From Erysipelothrix sp. (GTDB lineage: Bacteria > Bacillota_I > Bacilli_A > Erysipelotrichales > Erysipelotrichaceae): 64,000 nt of DNA. Where the stretch lies: assembly GCA_018335655.1 (NCBI GenBank), contig JAGXRX010000028.1:1-64000 (forward strand), given 5' to 3'. Numbering within the stretch: the first letter of the stretch is position 1; every line of letters begins with the position of its first letter. The translations under genes were made by a program, and so were the position numbers. The notes under the pieces are model-generated. The model made no database searches and was not told the DNA's origin. It worked only from the letters and a program-made list of their open reading frames with translations. Shown piece after piece: positions 27,261 through 37,125 of this stretch.

Positions 27261-28250
27261 ATGAAAGTCATTGCGTATGCAGTAAGAGCTGATGAAATGA
27301 AAGCATTTCATCAGTATGCAAAGGAATTAGATATCCAAGTTACATTTGTAGCACAAAGACTAACCATTGAAAACGTTCATCTTGCCCAAGGCCATGATGG
27401 GGTATCTATCCTTGGTTATTGTGATGTAAATATAGATGTATTATCTAAACTAAAAGAAATGGGAATTCATTTCTTAGCAAGTCGAAGCACAGGATACGAC
27501 AATATAGATCTTAATGCTGCGAAGGAACTAGGAGTTAGCATTTCAAATGCTCGGTATTCACCCAATTCAGTTGCTGAATTCGCATTGATGTTGATACTTA
27601 TGGTCAATCGAAAAGTAGGTGAAGCATTCAAAAGAAATCATGTTAATAATTTCTCACTTAAGAATCTACAAGGATTTGAGTTAAGAAACCAAACTGTAGG
27701 TATCCTTGGTACTGGTCGTATAGGTGCAACATTAGCTAAGAACCTTACAGGATTTGGTTGTAAGATACTAGCCTACGATGAATGTGTGAATACCTCATTA
27801 GAGGATATTGTTGACTATGTTGATTTGGATACTTTACTTAATACATCAGATGTTATTAGTTTACATTTACCCCTCAATGATAAGAACTTCCATTTTATGA
27901 ATGAGTCAAGATTTAAAATAATGAAAAACAATGCAATCATTATAAACACAGCACGTGGAGAACTTATTGACACTAAAGATTTAATACAAGCCCTAAAGAA
28001 TAATGATATTGGTGGTGCTGGACTTGATGTCTTAGAAGGGGAGTTTGGAAAATTTCATCATGATTTACAATCCACACTATTTGATTGGGATGACTACACA
28101 ACCTTGAAGCAAATCGATAATGTTATCATAACTAATCACTTTGCCTTTTATACCGATCAAGCTGTGAGTGATATGGTAGAGTGTAGCTTAATCAGTTTAT
28201 CAAAGTTCAATCATGAGTTAGACAATCCTTGGATAATACAGTCTCGTTAA
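27261..28250 (+). CDS. D-isomer-specific 2-hydroxyacid dehydrogenase (D-lactate dehydrogenase-like)
   Basis: SRSTGYDNIDLNAAKELGVSISNARYSPNSVAEFAL, VGILGTGRIGATLAK, AIIINTARGELIDTKDLIQAL. Confidence 0.9.
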   Translation: MKVIAYAVRADEMKAFHQYAKELDIQVTFVAQRLTIENVHLAQGHDGVSILGYCDVNIDVLSKLKEMGIHFLASRSTGYDNIDLNAAKELGVSISNARYSPNSVAEFALMLILMVNRKVGEAFKRNHVNNFSLKNLQGFELRNQTVGILGTGRIGATLAKNLTGFGCKILAYDECVNTSLEDIVDYVDLDTLLNTSDVISLHLPLNDKNFHFMNESRFKIMKNNAIIINTARGELIDTKDLIQALKNNDIGGAGLDVLEGEFGKFHHDLQSTLFDWDDYTTLKQIDNVIITNHFAFYTDQAVSDMVECSLISLSKFNHELDNPWIIQSR

Positions 28251-28267
28251 GTGATAAATAATAAGAA

Positions 28268-28313
28268 AAAAAAGAACCTAACTATCTTTTTCAAGATTTA
28301 GGTTCTTTTGTAT
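28268..28313. terminator. Bidirectional terminator
   Basis: AAAAGAACCTAA ... TTTAGGTTCTTTT. Confidence 0.75.
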
Positions 28314-28318
28314 TATTC

Positions 28319-29590
28319 CTATTTTCCTATTCTATATAGACGTCCTTGATCAGTAATCGCATATAACTCACCATTAAGTCCCATGGCTACATCTCTAAAG
28401 CGCTGTCCTTCATCACTCAGTAATCGCTCTTCCCCAATGACACGATTATCTTCAATGATTAAACGTGCAATGTGTTGCCCTCTTAACATGGCGACAAATA
28501 GATTGTTCTCCCACTCAGGAATAACATTAGAAGAATAGAACGTCATTCCACTTGGGGCAACTGCAGGATCCCAATAGTAAACAGGTTGTTCCATACCTTC
28601 TTTTTGAGTAATACCATCACCAATTGGAGCTCCAGTATATTCCTCTCCATAACTAATAATTGGCCAACCATAGTTTTTAGATGATTCAATAAGATTGATT
28701 TCATCCCCACCTTGAGGACCCATTTCACTTGCCCACAAACTTCCAGTTAAAGGATCAATCGCAAGACCTTGAACATTTCTTAGACCATAGGCATAAATTG
28801 GTAAGTGACTATTAGCTTGATTAATGAATGGATTATCCTGTGCAGGAGTTCCATCAACATTGATTCGTAGTATCTTACCATGTCCATTATTCAGAGATTG
28901 AGAATTCATGCGTGTTTGTAAACTTTGACGATCTCCTGTTGAAATAAATAAGGTGCCTTCTTTATCAAATACGATGCGACTTCCATAGTGTCCAACACCA
29001 TTAAAGTATGGAGTAGCTTGATAAATAACTTGAAAATCACTTAAAGAACTTTGATCACTTGATAGTTTGGCTTTACCCACACCGGTGAGTGAGCCTTGAG
29101 AAGATCGAAGTGAGAGGGTAAAGTAAAGCATACGATCTTGCGTGAACTGGGGACTCACACTGACATCTAGAAGTCCACCTTGTCCATTTGAGTTAATGGC
29201 AGGAAAACCTTTAATGGCTGGTCCAATAGTTCCATCACTTTTAACAATCCTTAAACTTCCAGACTTTTCAGTGACCACTAAATCACCATTAGGTAAGACA
29301 TCAATACCCCATGGTTCTTTAAGCAGAGTAGTTAGCACTGATTTTGTGAAGGGGGACGTAGTCTTTACTCCTGACACTCGTGTTTGTCCTTCAAAGGCTG
29401 GTAAATAACTAGTATTTGGTTGATTGGTTTCTACCGGATCAACAAACACAATTTCAGGTTTTTTAGATTCTTCATCAATAGGCTCTTCGATATCATCATC
29501 AATATTATCATCGATTGGTTCTTGAATAGTGGGAGCGCATGCAAATAAAAACAATGATAGTGCAAGCATCAATATTAGTGATTTAATCAT
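28319..29590 (-). CDS. PQQ-dependent sugar dehydrogenase-like lipoprotein (glucose/sorbosone dehydrogenase fold)
   Basis: Lipobox MIKSLILMLALSLFLFACAP; EPWGIDVLPNGDLVVTEKSG, YAYGLRNVQGLAIDP, WASEMGPQGGDEIN; start set at the lipoprotein Met with RBS, 29 codons inside the track ORF. Confidence 0.85.
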   Translation of the reverse strand: MIKSLILMLALSLFLFACAPTIQEPIDDNIDDDIEEPIDEESKKPEIVFVDPVETNQPNTSYLPAFEGQTRVSGVKTTSPFTKSVLTTLLKEPWGIDVLPNGDLVVTEKSGSLRIVKSDGTIGPAIKGFPAINSNGQGGLLDVSVSPQFTQDRMLYFTLSLRSSQGSLTGVGKAKLSSDQSSLSDFQVIYQATPYFNGVGHYGSRIVFDKEGTLFISTGDRQSLQTRMNSQSLNNGHGKILRINVDGTPAQDNPFINQANSHLPIYAYGLRNVQGLAIDPLTGSLWASEMGPQGGDEINLIESSKNYGWPIISYGEEYTGAPIGDGITQKEGMEQPVYYWDPAVAPSGMTFYSSNVIPEWENNLFVAMLRGQHIARLIIEDNRVIGEERLLSDEGQRFRDVAMGLNGELYAITDQGRLYRIGK

Positions 29591-29706
29591 AGTTCCAATA
29601 CTCCTTTCATTCTTATTTAATAATCTTTTACTTAACACAAGTATATATACTCCAAAGCAAATTATCCACCATGACACATTCTGTGATCAATAAGCATAGT
29701 GACCAA

Positions 29707-29745
29707 AAGAAAACACCTGCTCATAGATTACGAACAGGTGTTTCT
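29707..29745. terminator. Terminator hairpin
   Basis: AAACACCTGCTC ... GAACAGGTGTTT. Confidence 0.65.
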
Positions 29746-29817
29746 TACTTTGTTTAAATTGTGTTGCCTAAGCTAATTCAAGATTAGACTGTGTTAAACA
29801 CAATCAATGCTTGAAGA

Positions 29818-29973
29818 CTATTTGTTTAAAACAATCATCGCTCCAGCAGCAATCGCTAAGATAGATAGAATCATTCCAATTTCAGGGATAGGAATATCCA
29901 TTACTTGTACTAATCCTGTAACAATTAACCAAATTCCTAATAGTAAGAAACCTAAGTTTTTAGTGATTTTCAT
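29818..29973 (-). CDS. Small two-helix membrane protein (51 aa; not in supplied ORF track)
   Basis: Reverse-strand translation MKITKNLGFLLLGIWLIVTGLVQVMDIPIPEIGMILSILAIAAGAMIVLNK*. Confidence 0.65.
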   Translation of the reverse strand: MKITKNLGFLLLGIWLIVTGLVQVMDIPIPEIGMILSILAIAAGAMIVLNK

Positions 29974-29994
29974 ATTTTCTCTTTTCTCAGTTCT

Positions 29995-30144
29995 TTAAAG
30001 AACTTTTCTTCCTTGAATCAATCTAAGTAAGATGATAACGATAGCAATGACGAGCAATATATGGATAAACCCACCCATAGTTGCAGAGGATACTACTCCG
30101 AAAATCCATAGTACGAGTAGAATGAGTGCAATTGTATATAACAT
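29995..30144 (-). CDS. Lmo0937-like small membrane protein (49 aa; not in supplied ORF track)
   Basis: Reverse-strand translation MLYTIALILLVLWIFGVVSSATMGGFIHILLVIAIVIILLRLIQGRKVL*. Confidence 0.7.
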   Translation of the reverse strand: MLYTIALILLVLWIFGVVSSATMGGFIHILLVIAIVIILLRLIQGRKVL

Positions 30145-30683
30145 TATTTTAAATCCCCTTTATTTTCATCATTATTGATATTTGTATTTGATTTGTATGG
30201 ATCAGTATTACTGGTATTATCAGTATTATTGACATGATCAGTGTTGTTACCATGATCATTATTGTTAGTATGTTGATTACTTGTGTTTCTATTATAGTCA
30301 GTATTTGTATTATTAATATGTTCTGTTGTATTTCTTTGAACAAGTGTTTCTTGTGGCATTAACTTTGTGACTGCAATTGCTAATAACGCAATTACCACCA
30401 TCGCAATTAATGTTCCTGGTTCAAACACAGAAGTTGTTTCTAAACCATTGTTTGTAGCTGGTGTAAAGATGTTAGCAAATACCCCAACAATAGGTTCAGT
30501 GATATCATAAAGCATTTTAATAAGCGCATTTGCAGGATTTGCTCCTGCTATTTTAAATACGAATCTAAACCCTAACATTGTTTCAAGTAGACCAAATGCC
30601 ACAATTAGTATTCTGCGAATCAAAGATTGTTGGGATTGAGTACTTGTGTTAATATTTTCGGATTTTTTGTTATAGTTATTCAT
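30144..30683 (-). CDS. Membrane protein with Asn-rich low-complexity C-terminal tail (YggT-like core)
   Basis: Hydrophobic core LIRRILIVAFGLLETMLGFRFVFKIAGANPANALIKMLYDITEPIVGVFANIF; tail rich in NNTD units. Confidence 0.65.
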   Translation of the reverse strand: MNNYNKKSENINTSTQSQQSLIRRILIVAFGLLETMLGFRFVFKIAGANPANALIKMLYDITEPIVGVFANIFTPATNNGLETTSVFEPGTLIAMVVIALLAIAVTKLMPQETLVQRNTTEHINNTNTDYNRNTSNQHTNNNDHGNNTDHVNNTDNTSNTDPYKSNTNINNDENKGDLK

Positions 30684-30730
30684 GTTGTCCTCCTTATGAG
30701 TACCTTTTAAACTTGATTTTCAAGTTTAAG

Positions 30731-30967
30731 TTAAATAGCGTTGGATGTATCTTTAAGTAGGGACTTTGTTTCTTTTTTGATTGAATCAATAGTGTTTTCA
30801 AAGAACTGGTCACCTTTTCTAGCAGTATTCTTGATGATCTTATGACCTTCGTCAAGTAACTGTTTAGGTGTTTTGTCTGAATCTTTTAGAATATAGTATG
30901 CGAGTGTGATGGTACCTAACGTTGTTAGAGAACCTAAGGCGAAATATAATTTTGAACTGGTTTTCAT
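30731..30967 (-). CDS. YtxH-like small stress/envelope protein
   Basis: MKTSSKLYFALGSLTTLGTITLAYYILKDSD... amphipathic tail; RBS-linked Met is internal to the track ORF start (31012). Confidence 0.6.
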   Translation of the reverse strand: MKTSSKLYFALGSLTTLGTITLAYYILKDSDKTPKQLLDEGHKIIKNTARKGDQFFENTIDSIKKETKSLLKDTSNAI

Positions 30968-31064
30968 TTTGAGAACCTTCTTTCTTTGTATCCAATACAC
31001 AAAGTAATACATACGTGAAAGTGCAGATTCGTTATTGTTAATGTTTTACAAGATTGAGTGAGAT

Positions 31065-31304
31065 TTAATTCTTATGATTCTTGATCAATGTTAGAATTGT
31101 TTTAATCTCAGTCTCGTTCATATGTTCAATGCATTCAAGGAGTTCTGCGACTCTTTCAAACTCGGTAATAGAGAATAGAACAGCATCTGGTTGGTTGTTC
31201 TTGAAGACGAATAATTTCCCAATCTCTTCAGCTCTGTCACGTTGTGTCTTATAGTTTTTAATAATGTCTGAATTTGACACAATTGCCTTTTTTGGGATCT
31301 TCAT
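31065..31304 (-). CDS. Phd/YefM-type antitoxin-like protein
   Basis: VSNSDIIKNYKTQRDRAEEIGKLFVFKNNQPDAVLFSITEFERVAEL resembles the Phd/YefM N-terminal fold. Confidence 0.6.
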   Translation of the reverse strand: MKIPKKAIVSNSDIIKNYKTQRDRAEEIGKLFVFKNNQPDAVLFSITEFERVAELLECIEHMNETEIKTILTLIKNHKN

Positions 31305-31677
31305 TTTGTTTCCTCGATTTCTTTGTTAACCTCACTATACGCTTATTATAATCATTTGTCAAATTATTATACTAATTTAATGTACAATAAATATTCTAAT
31401 AATTATTATAATTATCTTTAAAATCAATCTCAAGCAATGAACTATTTAACAATCAACCTCATAAAAGTTACTTCGGTACGTAGAATAATGTAAAACTAAA
31501 CTGTTAATATTTCTCATAATGGGATTATATTATGAAATGATTTAAGATGCATTCTTAATTACTCACTATCCAAAGCAACATTTCTTCTTAACACTATTTG
31601 TTATAGTGTTATTTTTATTAGTAATCATGTAATATTAAACTAACGAACATCAGTCATACATTAATCACGGAGGCCAC

Positions 31678-34068
31678 ATGATGCACGATTTTGAGAAAAT
31701 GGGAGTGTTCTACTTAGGGAAAGAATATGATATTGATTCAAAAAAGCAAAGTGAAGATTTGGTTTTATATAAGTCAAAGGATCTAACGACTCATGCAATG
31801 ATTATTGGGATGACAGGAAGTGGTAAAACAGGTTTAGGGGTAGGCATGATTGAAGAAGCTGCTCTTGATAATATTCCAGTCATAGCCATTGATCCTAAAG
31901 GAGACTTAGGAAATCTAGCCTTAACATTTCCTCAGCTTCGCAAGGAAGACTTTCTTCCTTGGGTCAATGTGAGTGAAGCAACTAATAAAGGTTTAACTGC
32001 TGATGACTTTGCGCAAGCACAAGCTGATTTATGGACAAAAGGTTTGGCAAGTTGGGGACAAGATGGTCAGCGCATTCAAAAGTTCAAAGATTCAGCGGAT
32101 GTCTTAGTTTATACACCAGGAAGTTCTTCAGGTATTGGTGTATCTGTACTTAAATCATTCAACGCTCCATCACAAGCTATCATAAATGACTTTGATGCAT
32201 ATCGTGATCGCTTAGATGTTACAACAACCTCACTGCTTGCTTTAATTGGAATAAGCGGAAATACATTTACAAGTCGTGAACATATTTTGCTTTCTCATAT
32301 TATTGATCATGCATGGAAGCAAGGTAATAACATTAATCTTACTGAGATTATTATGGCTATTCAAAATCCACCTATGAAACAAGTCGGTGTCCTTGATATT
32401 GAAAGCTTTTTCCCAAGTAAAGATCGCACAAGCTTAGCCATGATGCTTAATAATGTATTAGCATCTCCAAGTTTTAAAGCATGGCTTGAAGGGGTTCCCC
32501 TTGATGTAAATCGCTTTTTATATAATGAACAAGGTAAACCATGTGTTTCTGTATTCTCAATATCTCATTTATCAGATGATGAGCGTATGTTCTTTGTGAC
32601 CATGTTACTTAATGACATTATTTCTTGGATGAGAAGTCAACCAGGTACTGGAAGTCTTAGAGCGATACTTTACATGGATGAGTTGTTTGGTTTCTTACCA
32701 CCTGTAGCAAATCCACCTTCAAAGATGCCACTACTTACACTCCTTAAACAAGCACGCGCATATGGTTTAGGTCTTGTTCTATCCACTCAAAACCCAGTTG
32801 ACCTAGACTACAAAGCATTATCTAATGCAGGAACTTGGTTTATTGGACGCTTGCAAACAGAACGTGATAAAGAGCGATTATTAGCAGGACTAGAAGGATT
32901 AGCTTCAGACAAACCTTTTGATCGCAAAAAGACTGAACAAATAATATCTGGTTTAAGTCAAAGACAGTTCTATCTACATAGCGTACATGAGTCAAATCCA
33001 GTGATTTTCTCAACCCGATGGGTATTATCTTATCTTGCAGGTCCAATGACACGTGATCAGATTGCGTCATTACCTCAATCAGGAAGCTTTAAGTCAAGTT
33101 CACAATCAACTTCTAGACCAACTCACACATCATTTAGTTCATCAGTTCAATCCAATCAATCTCAACCATTATTATCGCCTCAAATCCCTCAAGTGTACTT
33201 ACCTGTGAATTCTTATGGTAATTCTAAAACACTTTACCAACCTGCGCTCATTGGAGTGAGTGATGTATTCTATCAAAGTGCTAAACATAAGGTGTCTTTA
33301 TCACAAAACTATGTCTTCTTAGCACCAATTGATGATGGTGTAGTAAGTGTCGATTGGAGTGAAGCACAGCGTCTTGATCTTTCACTTAAAGATGTAAGTC
33401 AACAAGCTCCTGATAATGCTGAGTTTGCACCATATCCTCAACCTGCTGCGAATGTGAAAAACTATGATCTTTGGACAAAGTCTTTAAATCAATTTGTTCG
33501 AACTAATGTAGGACTAAAACTAGTGTATAGTCCTAAACTTAAATTATTATCTCAAGTAAATGAAGATGAAAGAGACTTTAAGATTCGCTTGCAACATGCA
33601 GCGCATGAAGCACGAGATGAAGCCATTGAAGTTTTAAAGAAGAAATATGCAACTCGAATAAGCACACTTGAAGATCGTTTAAGAAGAGCTCAACAAGCTG
33701 TTGAAAAACAAAGTGCATTATCCAATCAGAAGAAGATGGATGCCTTTGTATCAGCAGGGACTGCTATCTTTGCAGCATTGTATGGACGTAAAACTGTCAG
33801 TGCAACTTCAGTATCACGAGTGGGTTCAGCAGTGAAGAGCACATCAAAAGCATTAAAGAGTGGGCAAGGCATTGGCCAAGCACAAGAAACTCTTCAATCT
33901 GTTCAAGAACAACTTAATACACTAAGTTTAGATTTAGAAAACCAAGTGATGAAGATTTCTGAAGACTTTGATGTAAGTTTTGAACAACTTGAAGAAGTTG
34001 AAATTAGAGCAACAAGTAACAACATTACTATTCCTCTAGTTGCATTAGCATGGGTACCTAAAGAGTAA
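31678..34068 (+). CDS. HerA-like ATP-binding protein (DUF853-type)
   Basis: MIIGMTGSGKTGLGVGMIEEAALDNIPVIAIDPKGDLGNL Walker A/B region, RAILYMDELFGFLPPVANPPSK, LVLSTQNPVDLDYKALSNAGTWFIGRLQTERDKERLL. Confidence 0.88.
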   Translation: MMHDFEKMGVFYLGKEYDIDSKKQSEDLVLYKSKDLTTHAMIIGMTGSGKTGLGVGMIEEAALDNIPVIAIDPKGDLGNLALTFPQLRKEDFLPWVNVSEATNKGLTADDFAQAQADLWTKGLASWGQDGQRIQKFKDSADVLVYTPGSSSGIGVSVLKSFNAPSQAIINDFDAYRDRLDVTTTSLLALIGISGNTFTSREHILLSHIIDHAWKQGNNINLTEIIMAIQNPPMKQVGVLDIESFFPSKDRTSLAMMLNNVLASPSFKAWLEGVPLDVNRFLYNEQGKPCVSVFSISHLSDDERMFFVTMLLNDIISWMRSQPGTGSLRAILYMDELFGFLPPVANPPSKMPLLTLLKQARAYGLGLVLSTQNPVDLDYKALSNAGTWFIGRLQTERDKERLLAGLEGLASDKPFDRKKTEQIISGLSQRQFYLHSVHESNPVIFSTRWVLSYLAGPMTRDQIASLPQSGSFKSSSQSTSRPTHTSFSSSVQSNQSQPLLSPQIPQVYLPVNSYGNSKTLYQPALIGVSDVFYQSAKHKVSLSQNYVFLAPIDDGVVSVDWSEAQRLDLSLKDVSQQAPDNAEFAPYPQPAANVKNYDLWTKSLNQFVRTNVGLKLVYSPKLKLLSQVNEDERDFKIRLQHAAHEARDEAIEVLKKKYATRISTLEDRLRRAQQAVEKQSALSNQKKMDAFVSAGTAIFAALYGRKTVSATSVSRVGSAVKSTSKALKSGQGIGQAQETLQSVQEQLNTLSLDLENQVMKISEDFDVSFEQLEEVEIRATSNNITIPLVALAWVPKE

Positions 34069-34090
34069 TTATTATATATAGTAGGATAAC

Positions 34091-34122
34091 AAAGCCCTGG
34101 TTCTAGATGAACCAGGGCTTAT
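34091..34122. terminator. Terminator hairpin
   Basis: AAGCCCTGGTTC-TAGAT-GAACCAGGGCTT. Confidence 0.8.
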
Positions 34123-34199
34123 TAATTGAAACAATTCATTATTGTTCTTTGTGAAGGATATTGAAATTCCTGAAATAGTAAACTATTTATAACTTGTAA

Positions 34200-35012
34200 T
34201 TATTTCAACTTCATTTCATCTAATAATCTTATATCTTCAGGACTTAACTCAAAGTCAACTTGAGCATTCTCAACCATACGAAAGTGCTTAGTAGTCTTTG
34301 GTAATGGCAGTGTTCCTTTATCAAGACAATAGCGAATGCAGAGTTGTGCAATCGTTACTCCCTTATCAAGTGCTATCTTTTTCAATTGAGGATTATCAAG
34401 AATACGTCCTGTTGCTAGTGGGGAATAAGCCTCGACAAGAATATTATGTTCCTGACAGAATTTAACAATTTCTTCTTGAGTGTCACTCACATAGAATCGT
34501 ATTTGATTAACATGTGGAACAAATCCAGTTGCATCAATTATGGCTTTAAGATCTTTAACTGAAAAGTTACTAACTCCTATTGAGCGAATTCGTCCTTGTT
34601 TGTATAAATCAATCATTGCTTTAAAGGATTCAATGTTTCCTTGTGTACAGTCTTTGCCAATCTCATTCCAAGGCCATGGAGCATGGATTAAATAAAGATC
34701 AAGTACTTCAAGTTGAAGATCCTTCATGGATTGTTCAAAGGAGTCTAGAGTTTCTTGATAACCTTTGATGTGAGAAGGAAGCTTTGTTGTAATAAAGACT
34801 TCATCACGATTGAGTCCACTATCTTTTAGTGCGAGACCTACACCTTTCTCGTTTTGATATCCTTGTGCTGAATCAATATGACGATATCCAGCACTAAAAG
34901 CATCAAGTGTTACTTGATAAACGTCTTCATTAGATATTTGCCAAGTTCCAAGTCCAATCTTTGGAATCTTGACTTGGTTGGATAATACATAGTGTTCATG
35001 AAATGGATTCAT
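34200..35012 (-). CDS. Aldo/keto reductase
   Basis: IPKIGLGTWQISN, GYRHIDSAQGYQNEKGVGLAL, LDLYLIHAPWPW, IRSIGVSNFSVKDLKAI. Confidence 0.93.
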   Translation of the reverse strand: MNPFHEHYVLSNQVKIPKIGLGTWQISNEDVYQVTLDAFSAGYRHIDSAQGYQNEKGVGLALKDSGLNRDEVFITTKLPSHIKGYQETLDSFEQSMKDLQLEVLDLYLIHAPWPWNEIGKDCTQGNIESFKAMIDLYKQGRIRSIGVSNFSVKDLKAIIDATGFVPHVNQIRFYVSDTQEEIVKFCQEHNILVEAYSPLATGRILDNPQLKKIALDKGVTIAQLCIRYCLDKGTLPLPKTTKHFRMVENAQVDFELSPEDIRLLDEMKLK

Positions 35013-35081
35013 TTTTTTACCTACCTTTTTCTTTTAGTATACATTAATTATGTTAATCTATAACTTTTATTATTGAATAAT

Positions 35082-35534
35082 CTAAGGTCCTATGCTTTCT
35101 TGTTCCCATAATGGAAACTCACCATCGACTTTTTCAATGAGCACACCCATGTATAGTGGGTCTTGATTTCCATCATTATCAGATATCATTACTTCCACAA
35201 TAATCGTGTTTATTGAAGCAGCACTTAAGTCATCGGTTGTGATTGTTATAGAAACGACAGTGTGTCCTTCTTCTTCATAGTATTCAATAATTGGTTCTAT
35301 TACATTATCATTTAAAGATTCTAAATCACTATTTGTCCAGAATAGTTTTCCTTGAATATAGATCTGAGGTAAGACTAATCCCTCAGGGAATGGATTAACT
35401 GGGCATACTTCACAGACTTCGCAAACTTCACATGTAGGACATTCTTCAACATCTTCACATGGTTCATCTACAATTGGTGCACATGAACTTAATACTAATC
35501 CAAACAAGACGCCATATAAAAGTTTCCAGTTCTT
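35082..35534 (-). CDS. Cys-rich lipoprotein of unknown function
   Basis: MKNWKLLYGVLFGLVLSSCAP lipobox; CEDVEECPTCEVCEVCEVCP; start set at lipoprotein Met. Confidence 0.65.
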   Translation of the reverse strand, partial: KNWKLLYGVLFGLVLSSCAPIVDEPCEDVEECPTCEVCEVCEVCPVNPFPEGLVLPQIYIQGKLFWTNSDLESLNDNVIEPIIEYYEEEGHTVVSITITTDDLSAASINTIIVEVMISDNDGNQDPLYMGVLIEKVDGEFPLWEQESIGP

Positions 35535-36020
35535 CATTTCTACATTCTCCTTTGTGTAGGTTTTTAAAAGATGCAATGGAATATCAATTCGAAATGTCTA
35601 AAACATATCTACTTCAATAATTAACGACAGTATTTGCTTAAATGGATTATATAGTATCATTTTATAATAATGTAGATGAACACTTCAATAAATAGTATTT
35701 TCATGGTTACAAAATATTACTTAGGCTTCAAAGTTTTTTGTAAGTCATTCCTAATTCATGTAGTTAATAGTCTTGTAGAACCTTAATTACTTTAGACTCA
35801 CCATCAATATTATATCTGGTATTGATATACGATTCTCTTGGTCTATTCTTGTTTTCAAGGACCCACACAAAGATGTGCTCATAATGGATTAATCTCTTAA
35901 GACATTCATTCATCTGTTTGTACCAATTTCTCAATATTAGCTTGGCCATTTATGTTGTATCACTTTAGTTAAGTTTATTAACTACTTGTGCTATAATCTA
36001 AAAAAGTTGAGGTTAAATCT

Positions 36021-36365
36021 ATGATGAAAACTGTAAAAATTGTTAGTTTTTTAGGAATAATTGCGATGACAGGTGCTCTGTTATATGGATTTGGTGTTGG
36101 TGACTTTGCAGCTGATGGTGCACTTATTTTGGAAAACCCATGGGGAATTGTATCACTTGTCGATCTCTACACAGGATTTGTTTTATTTTCTCTATGGATT
36201 ATCTTTAGAGAAAGTAGCCTACTACTTACAATTCTATGGGTAGCTGCTATGATGATTCTTGGCTTTTTTGCAGGTGCTGTGTATGTGTTTGTTGTTGCTG
36301 TGCAATCAAAAGGTGATTGGGCAACTTTCTTTATGGGAAGTAGAAAATCTTTATTAAAACAATGA
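36021..36365 (+). CDS. DUF1475-like membrane protein
   Basis: ENPWGIVSLVDLYTGFVLFSLWIIFRE and hydrophobic profile; ATGA overlap with next gene. Confidence 0.6.
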   Translation: MMKTVKIVSFLGIIAMTGALLYGFGVGDFAADGALILENPWGIVSLVDLYTGFVLFSLWIIFRESSLLLTILWVAAMMILGFFAGAVYVFVVAVQSKGDWATFFMGSRKSLLKQ

Positions 36366-37036
36366 AAGTATCAAAAAACAAAGAATTACTTGAAGAACTT
36401 ACTAGTGTAATGAGTGGAAAAACATTAGACGCAATACTTCCACCATTACTTTTTGTCTTGCTTAATAATTTACTATCCTTAAACTATGCCATTATTGGAG
36501 CGTTAGGGGTAGCTACTATATTAGGGATATATCGCATATCGAAGAAGCAAAAAATCTTTTATGCAATCACAGGATGGTTTGGGGTAGCAATGGCTGGAGG
36601 ATTTGCCTTTTTAGCGAATAATGCTACGAACTTTTTTCTACCTGGAATTATCTCCAATGTTGTATTTATCACTGCTATCTTTATTTCAATAGTCATAGGT
36701 CGACCAATGGCCGCTTTAGCATCACATCTTACAAGAGGGTGGTCACTGCAATGGTTTTGGCGAGATGATATTAAACCAGCCTATCGTGAAGTGACATGGA
36801 TGTGGTTACTGTTAATACTAATGAGAACATTACTGCAGATCTATTTATATACTCAAGAAAGTGTTGTTGAGTTATTCTGGGTGAATATTTTATTAGGGCT
36901 ACCATTTACAATTTTCATTTTATTGTTTAGTTATATCTATGGATTATGGCGTCTAAAGCAGTTAAAAGGACCTGGGATTGAGGAATATATGACTCAAAAA
37001 CAACCTCCATATAAAGGTCAAACAAGAGGATTCTAA
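36362..37036 (+). CDS. DUF3159-like multi-pass membrane protein
   Basis: IIGRPMAALASHLTRGWSLQWFWRDDIKPAYREVTWMW; hydrophobic. Confidence 0.55.
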   Translation: MKVSKNKELLEELTSVMSGKTLDAILPPLLFVLLNNLLSLNYAIIGALGVATILGIYRISKKQKIFYAITGWFGVAMAGGFAFLANNATNFFLPGIISNVVFITAIFISIVIGRPMAALASHLTRGWSLQWFWRDDIKPAYREVTWMWLLLILMRTLLQIYLYTQESVVELFWVNILLGLPFTIFILLFSYIYGLWRLKQLKGPGIEEYMTQKQPPYKGQTRGF

Positions 37037-37040
37037 ACAA

Positions 37041-37068
37041 AGAAAATCTACTTATTACGTAGATTTTT
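37041..37068 (+). terminator. Rho-independent terminator
   Basis: AAAATCTAC-TTATTAC-GTAGATTTTTTT. Confidence 0.75.
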
Positions 37069-37125
37069 TTATATGATATTTCTGAATGCCAATCTAAATT
37101 ATCTCAGTTACGTCACATTAATATA

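Noticed and set aside
29807-29998. 63-aa plus-strand ORF
   Set aside because: The opposite strand carries a convincing 51-aa membrane protein at this place; the plus ORF is its antisense
30149-30343. 64-aa minus-strand Ile-rich ORF in another frame
   Set aside because: Alternate-frame reading of the Asn-rich tail
35764-35949. 61-aa minus-strand ORF MAKLILRNWYKQMNECLKRLIHYEHIFVW...
   Set aside because: Protein-like composition but no RBS, no recognisable family and isolated; insufficient support for a CDS call
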